Origin: Azospirillum sp. TSH64
GTDB taxonomy: Bacteria > Pseudomonadota > Alphaproteobacteria > Azospirillales > Azospirillaceae
DNA: 64,000 bases
Direction: 5' to 3'
Assembly: GCF_003116035.1 (NCBI RefSeq)
Contig: NZ_LGQW01000015.1
Location: 6,978,235 to 7,042,234 of the forward strand
Part shown: positions 55,252-64,000 of the stretch, one piece after another
Layout: each line of letters starts with the position of its first letter
Position numbering within the stretch: position 1 is the stretch's first letter
Made by a program: the position numbers and the translations under genes
Notes under the pieces: generated by a model
Database searches by the model: none
Told to the model about the DNA's origin: nothing
What the model saw: the letters and a program-made list of their open reading frames with translations, nothing else

Positions 55252-56318
55252 CCGGAAAACTCCGCACCGGAAAACTTGGGCGCCTGCTGCTGGCGCGGCG
55301 TGGCGGCGCCTCCTGGCATTGGACCGATGTCGCCAGCTATGCCTATCTGGCGCTGGGCGTGCTGCTGATGTTCGGGCCGGTGCTCTGGCTGGCGCTGTCG
55401 TCCTTCAAGACGCCGGCGGCCCTGCTGGAATTCCCGCCGTCGCTGCTGCCGATGGCGCAGAGCGAGGTGTCGGTGCAGGGCTATCCGCAGCCGCTGCCGC
55501 TGTTCCGGGTGACGATGGAGGACGGTTCGGTCCGCGAGCTGGCGCAGGTCCGCCGCGTCGGCATCGTCGCCCAGATGGTCGATCCGGCAGCGCCCGGCCA
55601 GACCATCCGCGTGCCGGCCGACCGCCGGACGCCGGTGCGCCACATGGCGCTGGCGGTCGAGAACTACACCGACCCGCTGACCCAGTTCGACTTCCTGCGC
55701 TTCCTGCGCAACTCGCTGGTGGTGACGGTGGTGGCGACCATCATCACGCTGATCATCAACTCGATGGCCGCCTATGCGCTGTCCGTCTACGAGTTCCGCG
55801 GCAAGTCGGTGGCGATGCTGGGGGTGATCGGGACGCTGATGATCCCCATCACCATCATCCTGGCGCCGGTCTATCTGGTGGTCACCAAGCTGGGCTTCGT
55901 CGACTCGCTGTGGGCGGTGATCCTGCCGGGTGCGGCCACCCCGACCGGCGTCTTCCTGCTGCGCCAGTACATGCTGACCATCCCGCGCGACCTGATCGAG
56001 GCGGCGCGGATGGACAAGGCGTCGGAATGGCGCATCTACGCCCGCATCGTCATGCCGCTGTCGATGCCGGCGCTGGCGGTCCTGGCGATCTTCTCGGTCA
56101 TGTGGCGCTGGAACGAGTTCCTGTGGCCGCTGGCCGTCCTGACCAAGACCGAAGTCCACACGCTGCCCATCGCTCTCAACGCCTTCCAGGGCGAGTTGCA
56201 GACGCAATGGCATTATCTGCTCGCCATGACCGTGGTGACCCTGCTGCCGGTGGCGCTCGTCTTCGCCTTCCTGCAGCGCTTCATCACCAGCGGCATCGCG
56301 AATACCGGCATGAAATGA
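55248..56318 (+). CDS. Sugar ABC transporter permease (MalG-like)
   Basis: 356 aa. The EAA loop is EAARMDKASEWRIYARIVMPLSMPA. A periplasmic insertion of roughly 90 residues (about 65-150, with MEDGSVRELAQVRRVG) separates the first and second membrane segments, which is longer than in minimal MalG proteins but known in alpha-glucoside systems. The ATG at 55248 overlaps the previous stop. Confidence 0.91.
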   Translation: MTGKLRTGKLGRLLLARRGGASWHWTDVASYAYLALGVLLMFGPVLWLALSSFKTPAALLEFPPSLLPMAQSEVSVQGYPQPLPLFRVTMEDGSVRELAQVRRVGIVAQMVDPAAPGQTIRVPADRRTPVRHMALAVENYTDPLTQFDFLRFLRNSLVVTVVATIITLIINSMAAYALSVYEFRGKSVAMLGVIGTLMIPITIILAPVYLVVTKLGFVDSLWAVILPGAATPTGVFLLRQYMLTIPRDLIEAARMDKASEWRIYARIVMPLSMPALAVLAIFSVMWRWNEFLWPLAVLTKTEVHTLPIALNAFQGELQTQWHYLLAMTVVTLLPVALVFAFLQRFITSGIANTGMK

Positions 56319-56332
56319 GGGGGATGAAATAA

Positions 56333-57396
<1,064 letters not shown>

Positions 57397-57400
<4 letters not shown>

Positions 57401-59751
57401 AGGCCCTGACCCGAGCCCGTTTCCGCGGGCGTGACGGCATCTATGCCCTGTTTGAACTCGACCATGGCGTCGATCTGCGCATCGGTTTCGTCGAGGACGA
57501 TGTCGGCCGCATCCTGATGCGGCGCGACGGGGGCTACCGCCTCGACCGCGGCTGGTCGGTGGCGCCCGGCGGCGGCGATCCGTCCTATGAGGGCCGTGAC
57601 CGCGACGATCTGAGCGGCTTCGCCTGTCCGGCAGCCGATGTCGAGGAGGGCGAGGGCACGGTCACGCTGCGGGGGGCAAAGCTCCGCGCCGTCGTGACGC
57701 TGGAGCCCTTCGGCGTCGCCTGGTACCGGGCGGGGGAGGAGGTGCCCTTCCTGCAGGACCGCCGCACCCAGGCCTATTTCGTCTCGCGCAAGACCCACGC
57801 CTTCTCGCATTTCGTCGAGCGCGGCGGGGACGAGCGGCATTACGGGCTGGGCGACAAGGCCGGTCCGCTGGACCGCACCGGCCGCCGTTTTCGCGTCGAT
57901 GCGGTCGATCCCTGCGGCTTCGACGCCGAGCTGAGCGACCCGCTCTACAAGATGATTCCGTTCCTGCTGGTCGCCGGGCCGGCGGGGGCGCACGGGGTCT
58001 ATTACGACAATCTCGCCACCGCCGAGATCGACGTCGGCGCCACCATCGACAATTACCACGGGCTGTTCCGCTCCTACCGCGCCGACGACGGCGACCTCGA
58101 CGCCTATGTCTTTGCCGGTCCCGGCGTTCCGGATGTGGTGCGCGCCTTCTCGCGCCTGACCGGCGGCCATGCCTTCGGGCCGAAATGGACGCTGGGCTTC
58201 GCCACCACCTCGATGGCGATCGCCGACGCCGCCGATGCCGATGCCCGCATCGCCGACTTCGTCGACCGCTGCGCCGAGCATGCGATCCCCTGCGACAGTT
58301 TCCATTTCGGCTCCGGCTACACCATGATCGGCGGCCGGCGCTATGCCTTCCACTGGAACCACGACAAGTTCCCCGATCCGGCGGCGACGCTGGCCAAGCT
58401 GAACGCCGCCAGGCTGCATCCGGTTGCCAACCTGAAGCCCTGCCTGCTCGACGACCATCCGCGCCTGTCGGAGGTGACCGGGGTCGGCGGGCTGGTGACG
58501 GACGGCGAGACCGGCAAGCCGGCGGTGGCACAGTTCTGGGACGGGCTCGGCTACCATCTCGACTTCACCAACCGACAAGCCCGCGACTGGTGGCGCAACG
58601 GGATCGAGACGGCGCTGCTGACCCCCGGCATGGTGTCGGTGTGGAACGACAACAACGAGTATGAGATCTGGGACGAGGACGCCATGGCGGCCGGCGATGG
58701 CCGTCCCTTCCCGCAGACGCTGGCGCGCTCCGCCCAGGCGCTGCTGATGACCAAGCTGGCCTATGAGACGCAGGCGGCCTGGGCGCCGGACAAGCGACCC
58801 TACACCATCACCCGCGGCGGCCCGGCCGGCCTGTGGCGCTACGGCCAGACCTGGTCGGGCGACAACGCCACCGCCTGGAAGACGCTGCGCTTCAACCTGA
58901 CGCAGGGGCTCAACATGAGCCTGTCCGGCATGTTCGACATCGGGCATGACGTCGGCGGCTTCCACGGGCCGAGCCCCGGGCCGGAGCTGCTTTGCCGCTT
59001 CGTCGAGTTCTGTTCCTTCTGGCCGCGCTTCGTGATGAACAGCTGGAACAGCGACGGCATCACCACGCTGCCCTGGATGCATCCGGAAGTCATCGACCCG
59101 ATCCGCGAGGCGATCCGCCTGCGCTACCGCCTGATGCCCTATCTCTACACCCGGATGTGGCGGGCGGCGGAAGCGGACGAGCCGGTGGTGCGTCCGCTGT
59201 TCTACGATTTCCCCGACGATCCCGGTGCCGCTGCGACCGAGGACGCCTTCATGCTCGGCCCCGACCTGCTGGTGGCGCCGGTGCTGGAGCCGGGGGCGGA
59301 CAGCCGGTCGGTCCGGCTGCCGGATAACCCCGGCGGCTGGTACCTGTTCCATGACGGCTCGCACCATCCGGGCGGAGCGGTCGCGACGGTGGCGGCGCCG
59401 CTCGGCCGGGTGCCGCTGTTCGTACGGTCCGGCGCCCTGCTGCCGCTGGCTGCCGCCGGACTGCGCGTCGATCCGGCGACCGACACCGAGCGCGAACTGG
59501 TCGCTTACGGCGATGTGGAGGGCGCCACGGCCCTGCTCTATGACGACAACGGCGACACCACCGGCTGGCGCGATGGTGCCGGGCTGGTGACCCGCCTCAG
59601 CGCGGTGCGGTCGGGGGATGCCGTGGCGGTCTCCGCCAGGGCGACCGGCGGTTACCAGCCGGCATGGCGCAGCCTGCGCCTGCGCAGCGTGGGCGGGCCG
59701 CAGCTGCGGCCCGGCACGGTCGAGGGGGCCGCGCTGACGCTGGAGGCCTGA
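57397..59751 (+). CDS. GH31 alpha-glucosidase
   Basis: 784 aa, glycoside hydrolase family 31. The nucleophile Asp lies in MVSVWNDNNEYEIWD (about residue 416), the acid/base Asp in TWSGDNATAW (about 488). The N-terminal beta domain carries GLGDKAGPLDRTGRRFR, and PLYKMIPFLLV is also conserved. There is no signal peptide, so it acts on imported sugar in the cytoplasm. The enzyme releases glucose (or xylose) from the non-reducing end of alpha-linked oligosaccharides; exact specificity is open. ATG at 57397 overlaps the ATPase stop. Confidence 0.91.
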
Positions 59752-59782
59752 GCCACCGCTTCGCCGGGGCGGGGCCGATGTC

Positions 59783-60790
59783 TTACTGCCGGTTGCGGTA
59801 TTCCACCGGCACCCAGCGGTAGCCGTCACCGTCGCGCCGCAGGCGGCCGAGGCCCGGGAAGCTGAGATGGACGGCGGCGGTCAACTGACCGCTGTCGGCC
59901 TCCTCGGCGAAGCGGTCCCGGCGCTGGGCGCGGGCGGCATCCTGGTCGATGTCGAAGGCGACGGTGGCCTCCGGGTGCCGGAACTGCACCGGCCCGACAT
60001 GGATGATGTCGCCCCAGAACTCGATGGTCTCGCCCCGGCTCGTCACCCGGTAAAAGGCATGTCCGGGAGTGTGGCCGGGGGTGGGGATCGCCGTGACACC
60101 CGCCAGGATTTCCGACCTTTCGCTGAAGGGCTTCACCTTGCCGGCCTTGAGATAGGGGCCGACGGTGGCGACGGCCTCGTCATGGAGGCGGGGCTGCAAT
60201 CCGTTGGCGATGTTGTCGCGGTTGAGGAAGAAATCGAGGTCGGGCTGGCCGACATGGACGGTGGCGTTGGTGAACACCATCCGCCCGTCCAGCGCCAGCC
60301 CGCCGGAATGATCGGTGTGGATGTGGGTGAGGAGGATGTCGGTCACCTGATCGGGCCGGTAGCCGGCGGCGGCGAGGCTGAGCGGAAGCTTGCCGCCATA
60401 GGGGCCGAACAGCTGGCCGGCGCCGGTATCGACCAGCAGCACGCGTGACCCGGTGTCGATCAGGAAGGCGTTGATGGAGGTTTCCAGCGGGTCGCGCTCG
60501 AACCGCTCGGCCAGCAGCGCGTCGATCCGGTCCGGCGGCAGTCCCTTCACCAGCGGCTTGATGCCGAGCGGCAGGGTGCCGTCGCTGAGTGCGGTGATGC
60601 GGAGGTCGCCGACGGTGAAGCGGTAGAGCCCGGCTTCCGACGGTTGGGCTGCCGGTTGGGGAATGGCCTGGGCGGTAGCGTGGCCGGCGGGCTGGCCGGC
60701 GGGCTGGCCGGTGGCTTTGTCGGCGGCATGGCCCGTCGGGATGGCCGCGAACAGCAGGCCGGCGGCCAGCAGGAGCGTGTGCGGTTTCAT
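59783..60790 (-). CDS. Exported metallo-beta-lactamase-fold hydrolase
   Basis: 335 aa. Signal peptide MKPHTLLLAAGLLFAAIPTGHA, then a low-complexity GQPAGQPAGHA linker. The zinc motif HIHTDHSGG, GHTPGHAFY and EFWGDIIH are conserved, as is SINAFLIDTGSRVLLVDTGAG. It resembles the cytoplasmic-looking protein at 30036 through the whole MBL domain. The ATG at 60790 starts the signal peptide; the frame to 60934 runs into the divergent spacer. Substrate unknown. The LysR gene opposite is its probable regulator. Confidence 0.86.
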   Translation of the reverse strand: MKPHTLLLAAGLLFAAIPTGHAADKATGQPAGQPAGHATAQAIPQPAAQPSEAGLYRFTVGDLRITALSDGTLPLGIKPLVKGLPPDRIDALLAERFERDPLETSINAFLIDTGSRVLLVDTGAGQLFGPYGGKLPLSLAAAGYRPDQVTDILLTHIHTDHSGGLALDGRMVFTNATVHVGQPDLDFFLNRDNIANGLQPRLHDEAVATVGPYLKAGKVKPFSERSEILAGVTAIPTPGHTPGHAFYRVTSRGETIEFWGDIIHVGPVQFRHPEATVAFDIDQDAARAQRRDRFAEEADSGQLTAAVHLSFPGLGRLRRDGDGYRWVPVEYRNRQ

Positions 60791-60948
60791 TCTGCCTGTC
60801 CTTGGAACGGTTCGGGTATCGGGTGCCGCGGCGGTGGAGGTCTTCCGCCGCGGCGCATGCCCACCAGTTAGCACCGGGCGGCGGGCTTGATTACCCGGCA
60901 AGCTCGGGCAACATTGTTCCGGAAACCGATCCAATCGCCGGGTTGCGG

Positions 60949-61887
60949 ATGCAGGACCTGAACGACACCATCGCCTTCGTCAAGGTCGTGGAGGAGGGGA
61001 GCTTCACCAAGGCCGCCCGGCGGCTGCGGCTGCCCAAGACGACGCTGAGCCGCAAGGTGCGCGATCTCGAACAGCGGCTCGGCATCCAGCTTCTGCATCG
61101 GACCACCCGCCGCATCGGGCTGACGGAGGCGGGGACGGTGTATTTCGACCGCTGCCGCCGGATCGCCGAAGAGCTGGAGCAGGCGGAAAGCGCCGTTGCC
61201 CAGCTTCGCGACGCGCCGCGCGGCTGGCTGCGGATCACCACCCCGCCATCCTTCGGAATGAAAGTCATCGCACCGCTGCTGCCCGGCTTCCGCAGCCGCT
61301 ATCCCGATGTCCGAATCGATCTGGTGCTGAGCCACGAGAACCTCGATCTGGTGGCGCGGGACATCGATCTGGCGATCCGCATGGGAACGTTGCAGGACTC
61401 CAGCATGGCGGCGCGCAAGCTGGGCGTCCTGCACCGCCATGTCTATGCCGCACCGTCCTATTGTGCCGCCCATGGGCTGCCGGGCCATCCCGACGAGTTG
61501 ATCAGCCATTCGACGCTGGCGAACATGACTGCCCGCCGTCCGTCGGGCTTCGCCTGGCGGCTGTTCCGCACCGACGGGGGCCAGCCGGGGGAGGTGGATG
61601 CGGTCATCGACCCGGTGATGTCGGCCGACGATCCGGAGATGCTGGTCCCGACGCTGCTGGCTGGCGGCGGGCTGGTGCTCGCCACCGACTTCGCCATGCG
61701 ATCCTACCGGGCGGCCGGCCAGGTGCAGCGGGTGCTCGACGGCTGGAAAGGGTCGGATGTCGATCTGCATGCGGTTTTCCCCGGCGGGCGTATCCAGCCG
61801 CCGAAGGTGCGGTCCTTTCTGGATTTCCTGGCGGAACGCATCGATCTCCGGAACGGTGCCGACCATTGGAGTGCGGCGGAGGGCTGA
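60949..61887 (+). CDS. LysR-family transcriptional regulator (CrgA-like)
   Basis: 312 aa. The helix-turn-helix is MQDLNDTIAFVKVVEEGSF followed by TKAARRLRLPKTTLSRKV, with LGIQLLHRTTRRIGLTEAG, the usual pattern of the CrgA/AaeR branch. The co-inducer domain follows (GWLRITTPPSFGMKVIAP). The ATG at 60949 is chosen as the family N-terminus; the frame back to 60802 overlaps the promoter region of the divergent MBL gene. Confidence 0.9.
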   Translation: MQDLNDTIAFVKVVEEGSFTKAARRLRLPKTTLSRKVRDLEQRLGIQLLHRTTRRIGLTEAGTVYFDRCRRIAEELEQAESAVAQLRDAPRGWLRITTPPSFGMKVIAPLLPGFRSRYPDVRIDLVLSHENLDLVARDIDLAIRMGTLQDSSMAARKLGVLHRHVYAAPSYCAAHGLPGHPDELISHSTLANMTARRPSGFAWRLFRTDGGQPGEVDAVIDPVMSADDPEMLVPTLLAGGGLVLATDFAMRSYRAAGQVQRVLDGWKGSDVDLHAVFPGGRIQPPKVRSFLDFLAERIDLRNGADHWSAAEG

Positions 61888-62047
61888 ACGGCCCGTGTCG
61901 TCGTTCCAGTATTCGCAACAGTCTTCTTTGATGTGCTCTATTTATCGCGATCGGAGGAACGGTTAGCGTCCCTGCATTGACCGGCACGGCATTCCGTTCG
62001 CGTCCGGCCTGATCCCAATCTCTCCCCCGGATCAAAGGACGCGGGTC

Positions 62048-62380
62048 ATGAACCGATCCATCTCCCTCTGCGCCGCCTCCGGCGATACCCTGTCGACCTT
62101 GGCCTGCAAGCTGCAAAGCGCCGGCTGCTCCGTCGTCCGCGGCGTGCTGGACCTGCTGATGCTGCCTTCGGGCTACCAACGCCTTCTCGGTTGGCTGGCC
62201 AGCCATCTGCTGTCGATTGTCGGACAGTTCGGCAACACGGCGCTGGACCTGATCCCGGCTCATCCGACCGCCTCTACCGCCTTTCTGGCCGTCATCGTGT
62301 GTGCGGCGCTGGCGCCCCTCCTGCCGACCGCCGCGAATTCGGCCATTTGGATGCCGGCCCGCATGGCGGGAATGCGGTGA
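62048..62380 (+). CDS. Small hypothetical membrane protein
   Basis: 110 aa with genome-typical codon use and AAGGACG ahead of the ATG. A hydrophobic stretch at about 76-96 (STAFLAVIVCAALAPLLPTA) is a likely membrane segment, and 45-62 is an amphipathic/hydrophobic stretch. There are four Cys in the first 60 residues. I do not recognise a family. It stands alone between LysR and GlxA genes. Confidence 0.5.
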   Translation: MNRSISLCAASGDTLSTLACKLQSAGCSVVRGVLDLLMLPSGYQRLLGWLASHLLSIVGQFGNTALDLIPAHPTASTAFLAVIVCAALAPLLPTAANSAIWMPARMAGMR

Positions 62381-62523
62381 TGGACCGCTGGGGGGCCGCG
62401 GGGGGACTGCCGGCCGGTTACTGACGGGGACGACGTCCGGTGACCGGTTCTCCGGTGCGGATCGGGGGCTCAGGGCGGGTGTCCGGCCAACACGATGTCC
62501 GGAATCGTTGGATCTTTGACATT

Positions 62524-62552
62524 CCAGACAAGCCGGCCGCCGCATAGTCTGG
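62524..62552. promoter_or_regulatory. Inverted repeat upstream of the second GlxA-type gene
   Basis: CCAGAC (62524-62529) and GTCTGG (62547-62552) form an inverted pair 17 bp apart, directly after a TTGACA (62516-62521) and about 65 bp before the start codon. It may be an operator for autoregulation; no good -10 was found for the TTGACA. Confidence 0.3.
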
Positions 62553-62616
62553 TTCCAGCCACCGGCCATCGGGCCTGACGGCTGCGGACGGGATAAAGGT
62601 CGAGCCGGAGAAGAAG

Positions 62617-63570
62617 ATGCTCACCATCGGGTTCGTGGTGTTCGACGATTTCCAGGTGATGGGGATGGCCGCGCTGTCGGCCTTCGAGATGGCGAATCTC
62701 GTGCTCGGCCGTCCTGCCTACCGGGTCCATGTCCTGTCGGAGCAGGGTGGACCGGTGCGCAACTCGCTGGGCTTCGCCATCGACACCGCCCCGTTCGGCG
62801 AGGATTTCTTCGACACGACCGTCACCATCGGATCGCTGCGGGTCAAGCCGAGCACGCCGGGGCTGCTGACCTATCTGCGCGATGCCGCCGCCGCGTCGCG
62901 CCGGGTCGCCGGCATCTGCACCGGCGCCTATGTGCTGGCGGAGGCCGGGCTGCTCGACGGCCGCCGCGCCACCACCCATTGGAACCACGCCCGCAATCTC
63001 CAGCGGCTCTACCCGGCGGTGAAGGTGGAAGAGGACCGCATCTTCAGCGTCGACGGCAATGTCTGGACCTCCGCCGGGATGACCGCGGGCATCGACCTCG
63101 CCATGGCGCTGGTCGAAGACGATTTCGGGGCGGAGGTCGCCAAGGCGGTGGCGCGCAAGCTGGTGGTCTATCTGCGCCGGCCCGGCGGCCAGTCGCAATT
63201 CTCCGCCCTGCTGGAGCTGGAGCCGTGCTCCGACCGTGTCCGGCGGGCGCTGGTCCATGCCAAGGAAAATCTGAGGAACGAGCTGTCGGTGGAAGAGTTG
63301 GCGGAAACGGCCAATCTCAGCCCGCGCCAGTTCAGCCGGCTGTTCCGCCAGGAAACCGGCCAGACCCCGGCCAAGGCGGTCGAGCATCTGCGGCTGGAGG
63401 CGGCACGTGTGATGATGGAGGAAGGGCGCCATCCGATGGATGTCATCGCCCGCGAGACCGGCTTCGCCGACCGCGAGCGCATGCGCCGCGCCTTCCTGCG
63501 CGCCTACGGCCAGCCGCCGCAAATGGTTCGCCGCGCCGTCGAAACCGGCCGCGCCTCAGCACCGGATTAG
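62617..63570 (+). CDS. GlxA-family transcriptional regulator (DJ-1/PfpI + AraC HTH), second copy
   Basis: 317 aa. N-terminal DJ-1/PfpI domain with the elbow Cys101 in AGICTGAYVLAEAGLL, followed by GRRATTHWNHARNL; C-terminal AraC-type HTH at about 215-300 (LSVEELAETANLSPRQFSRLFRQETGQTP). It shares its architecture and many motifs with the regulator at 3088, so the two are paralogues. GGAGAAG precedes the ATG. The downstream short-chain dehydrogenase is a candidate target. Confidence 0.9.
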   Translation: MLTIGFVVFDDFQVMGMAALSAFEMANLVLGRPAYRVHVLSEQGGPVRNSLGFAIDTAPFGEDFFDTTVTIGSLRVKPSTPGLLTYLRDAAAASRRVAGICTGAYVLAEAGLLDGRRATTHWNHARNLQRLYPAVKVEEDRIFSVDGNVWTSAGMTAGIDLAMALVEDDFGAEVAKAVARKLVVYLRRPGGQSQFSALLELEPCSDRVRRALVHAKENLRNELSVEELAETANLSPRQFSRLFRQETGQTPAKAVEHLRLEAARVMMEEGRHPMDVIARETGFADRERMRRAFLRAYGQPPQMVRRAVETGRASAPD

Positions 63571-63744
63571 TCAGCGGCCGTGATCTGCCCCTTTGTCGGG
63601 GCCATTAACACCTGGATACGGCTCCATCGGCACGGCGGGTGCGGTGGATTTCCACATCGTCCGGCACCGAGATTCCCCGGGGAATGCTTCCATTCCCCGA
63701 ACGCCTTCACTTGCCCACTTTCAAACAAGGACGGACATCAGGCC

Positions 63745-64000
63745 ATGCAGCTCACCGGAAACACCATCTTCATCACGGGCTCGACCTCCGGCATCGGCCG
63801 CGGTCTGGCCGAGGCGTTCCACAAGCTGGGCAACCAGGTCATCATCGCCGGCCGGCGCAAGGCCCTGCTGGACGAGGTGACCGCCGCCAACCCCGGCATG
63901 ACGGGCATCGAGCTGGACATCGCCGACCCGGTCAGCATCCAGGCCGCGGCCGAGCGGCTGGTTGCCGAGAATCCGACGCTGAACGTCCTGATCAACAATG
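63745..64000 (+). CDS. Short-chain dehydrogenase/reductase, DltE-like (3' end cut off)
   Basis: About 85 residues are visible. The nucleotide-binding motif TGSTSGIGRGLAEAF at about 11-25 and LDIADPVSI then LNVLINN are typical of classical SDRs of the DltE (COG3967) group. The active-site Tyr lies beyond the window. It follows the GlxA-type regulator by 174 bp on the same strand. Confidence 0.82.
   Translation, partial: MQLTGNTIFITGSTSGIGRGLAEAFHKLGNQVIIAGRRKALLDEVTAANPGMTGIELDIADPVSIQAAAERLVAENPTLNVLINN

Overview
The window is high-GC DNA with strongly G/C-biased third codon positions and a very high density of ABC importers. The gene families (AapJQMP-type and Liv-type amino-acid importers, polyamine-type and sugar importers, MHS symporter, GlxA/LysR/LacI/TetR/AraC regulators, a cobalamin riboswitch next to a DUF1636 gene) fit a soil- or plant-associated alphaproteobacterium, most likely an Azospirillum-like Rhodospirillales, possibly on a megaplasmid or chromid. 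That placement is inference; no rRNA, tRNA, replication or housekeeping gene is present to anchor it.

Layout. (1) 1-2737, minus: livK-livG-livF of a branched-chain amino-acid-type importer, livF cut by the window edge. (2) 3088-4827: divergent GlxA-type regulator and DJ-1/PfpI protein. (3) 4938-9585, plus: LuxR-type regulator, then an N-acyl-D-amino-acid deacylase-like amidohydrolase, a COG0523/CobW GTPase and a DadA-like oxidase, apparently a D-amino-acid release-and-oxidation unit. (4) About 9630-9830: relic of an IS5-type transposase. (5) 9861-18394: TetR regulator divergent from a four-gene polyamine/quaternary-amine-type importer, followed by a CaiC-like CoA ligase, an atypical crotonase and an AcuI-like acryloyl-CoA reductase. 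(6) 18423-18720: a second, different IS5-type relic. (7) 18871-30920: an island with lower GC than its surroundings, holding an AraC regulator, two amidases, an alpha/beta hydrolase, a RbsABC-like importer, an MHS symporter and a metallo-beta-lactamase-fold hydrolase.

(8) 31155-33458: an intact-looking cobalamin riboswitch in front of a heavily deleted B12-uptake operon (fragments of a TonB receptor, an unknown gene, btuF and btuD; no btuC), ending in an intact DUF1636 gene. (9) 33526-36743: DUF2946 protein, DUF2244 protein and a full TonB-dependent receptor. (10) 36904-42310, minus: metC-like PLP lyase plus aapJQMP, with a divergent LysR gene. (11) 43501-51598: LacI regulator divergent from an AfuABC-like importer, an inositol-monophosphatase-family enzyme and a secreted histidine acid phosphatase, suggesting use of organic phosphate esters. 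(12) 51617-59751: second LacI regulator divergent from a sugar importer and a GH31 alpha-glucosidase. (13) 59783-64000: secreted MBL-fold hydrolase, LysR, a small unknown membrane protein, a second GlxA-type regulator and the start of a DltE-like short-chain dehydrogenase.

Most operons show ATGA or TGATG stop/start overlaps, implying translational coupling. The clearest regulatory sequences are the cobalamin riboswitch, a pair of near-identical LacI-type operators 231 bp apart with one just downstream of a TTGACA promoter, and a perfect 14-bp palindrome inside the promoter of the sugar operon.
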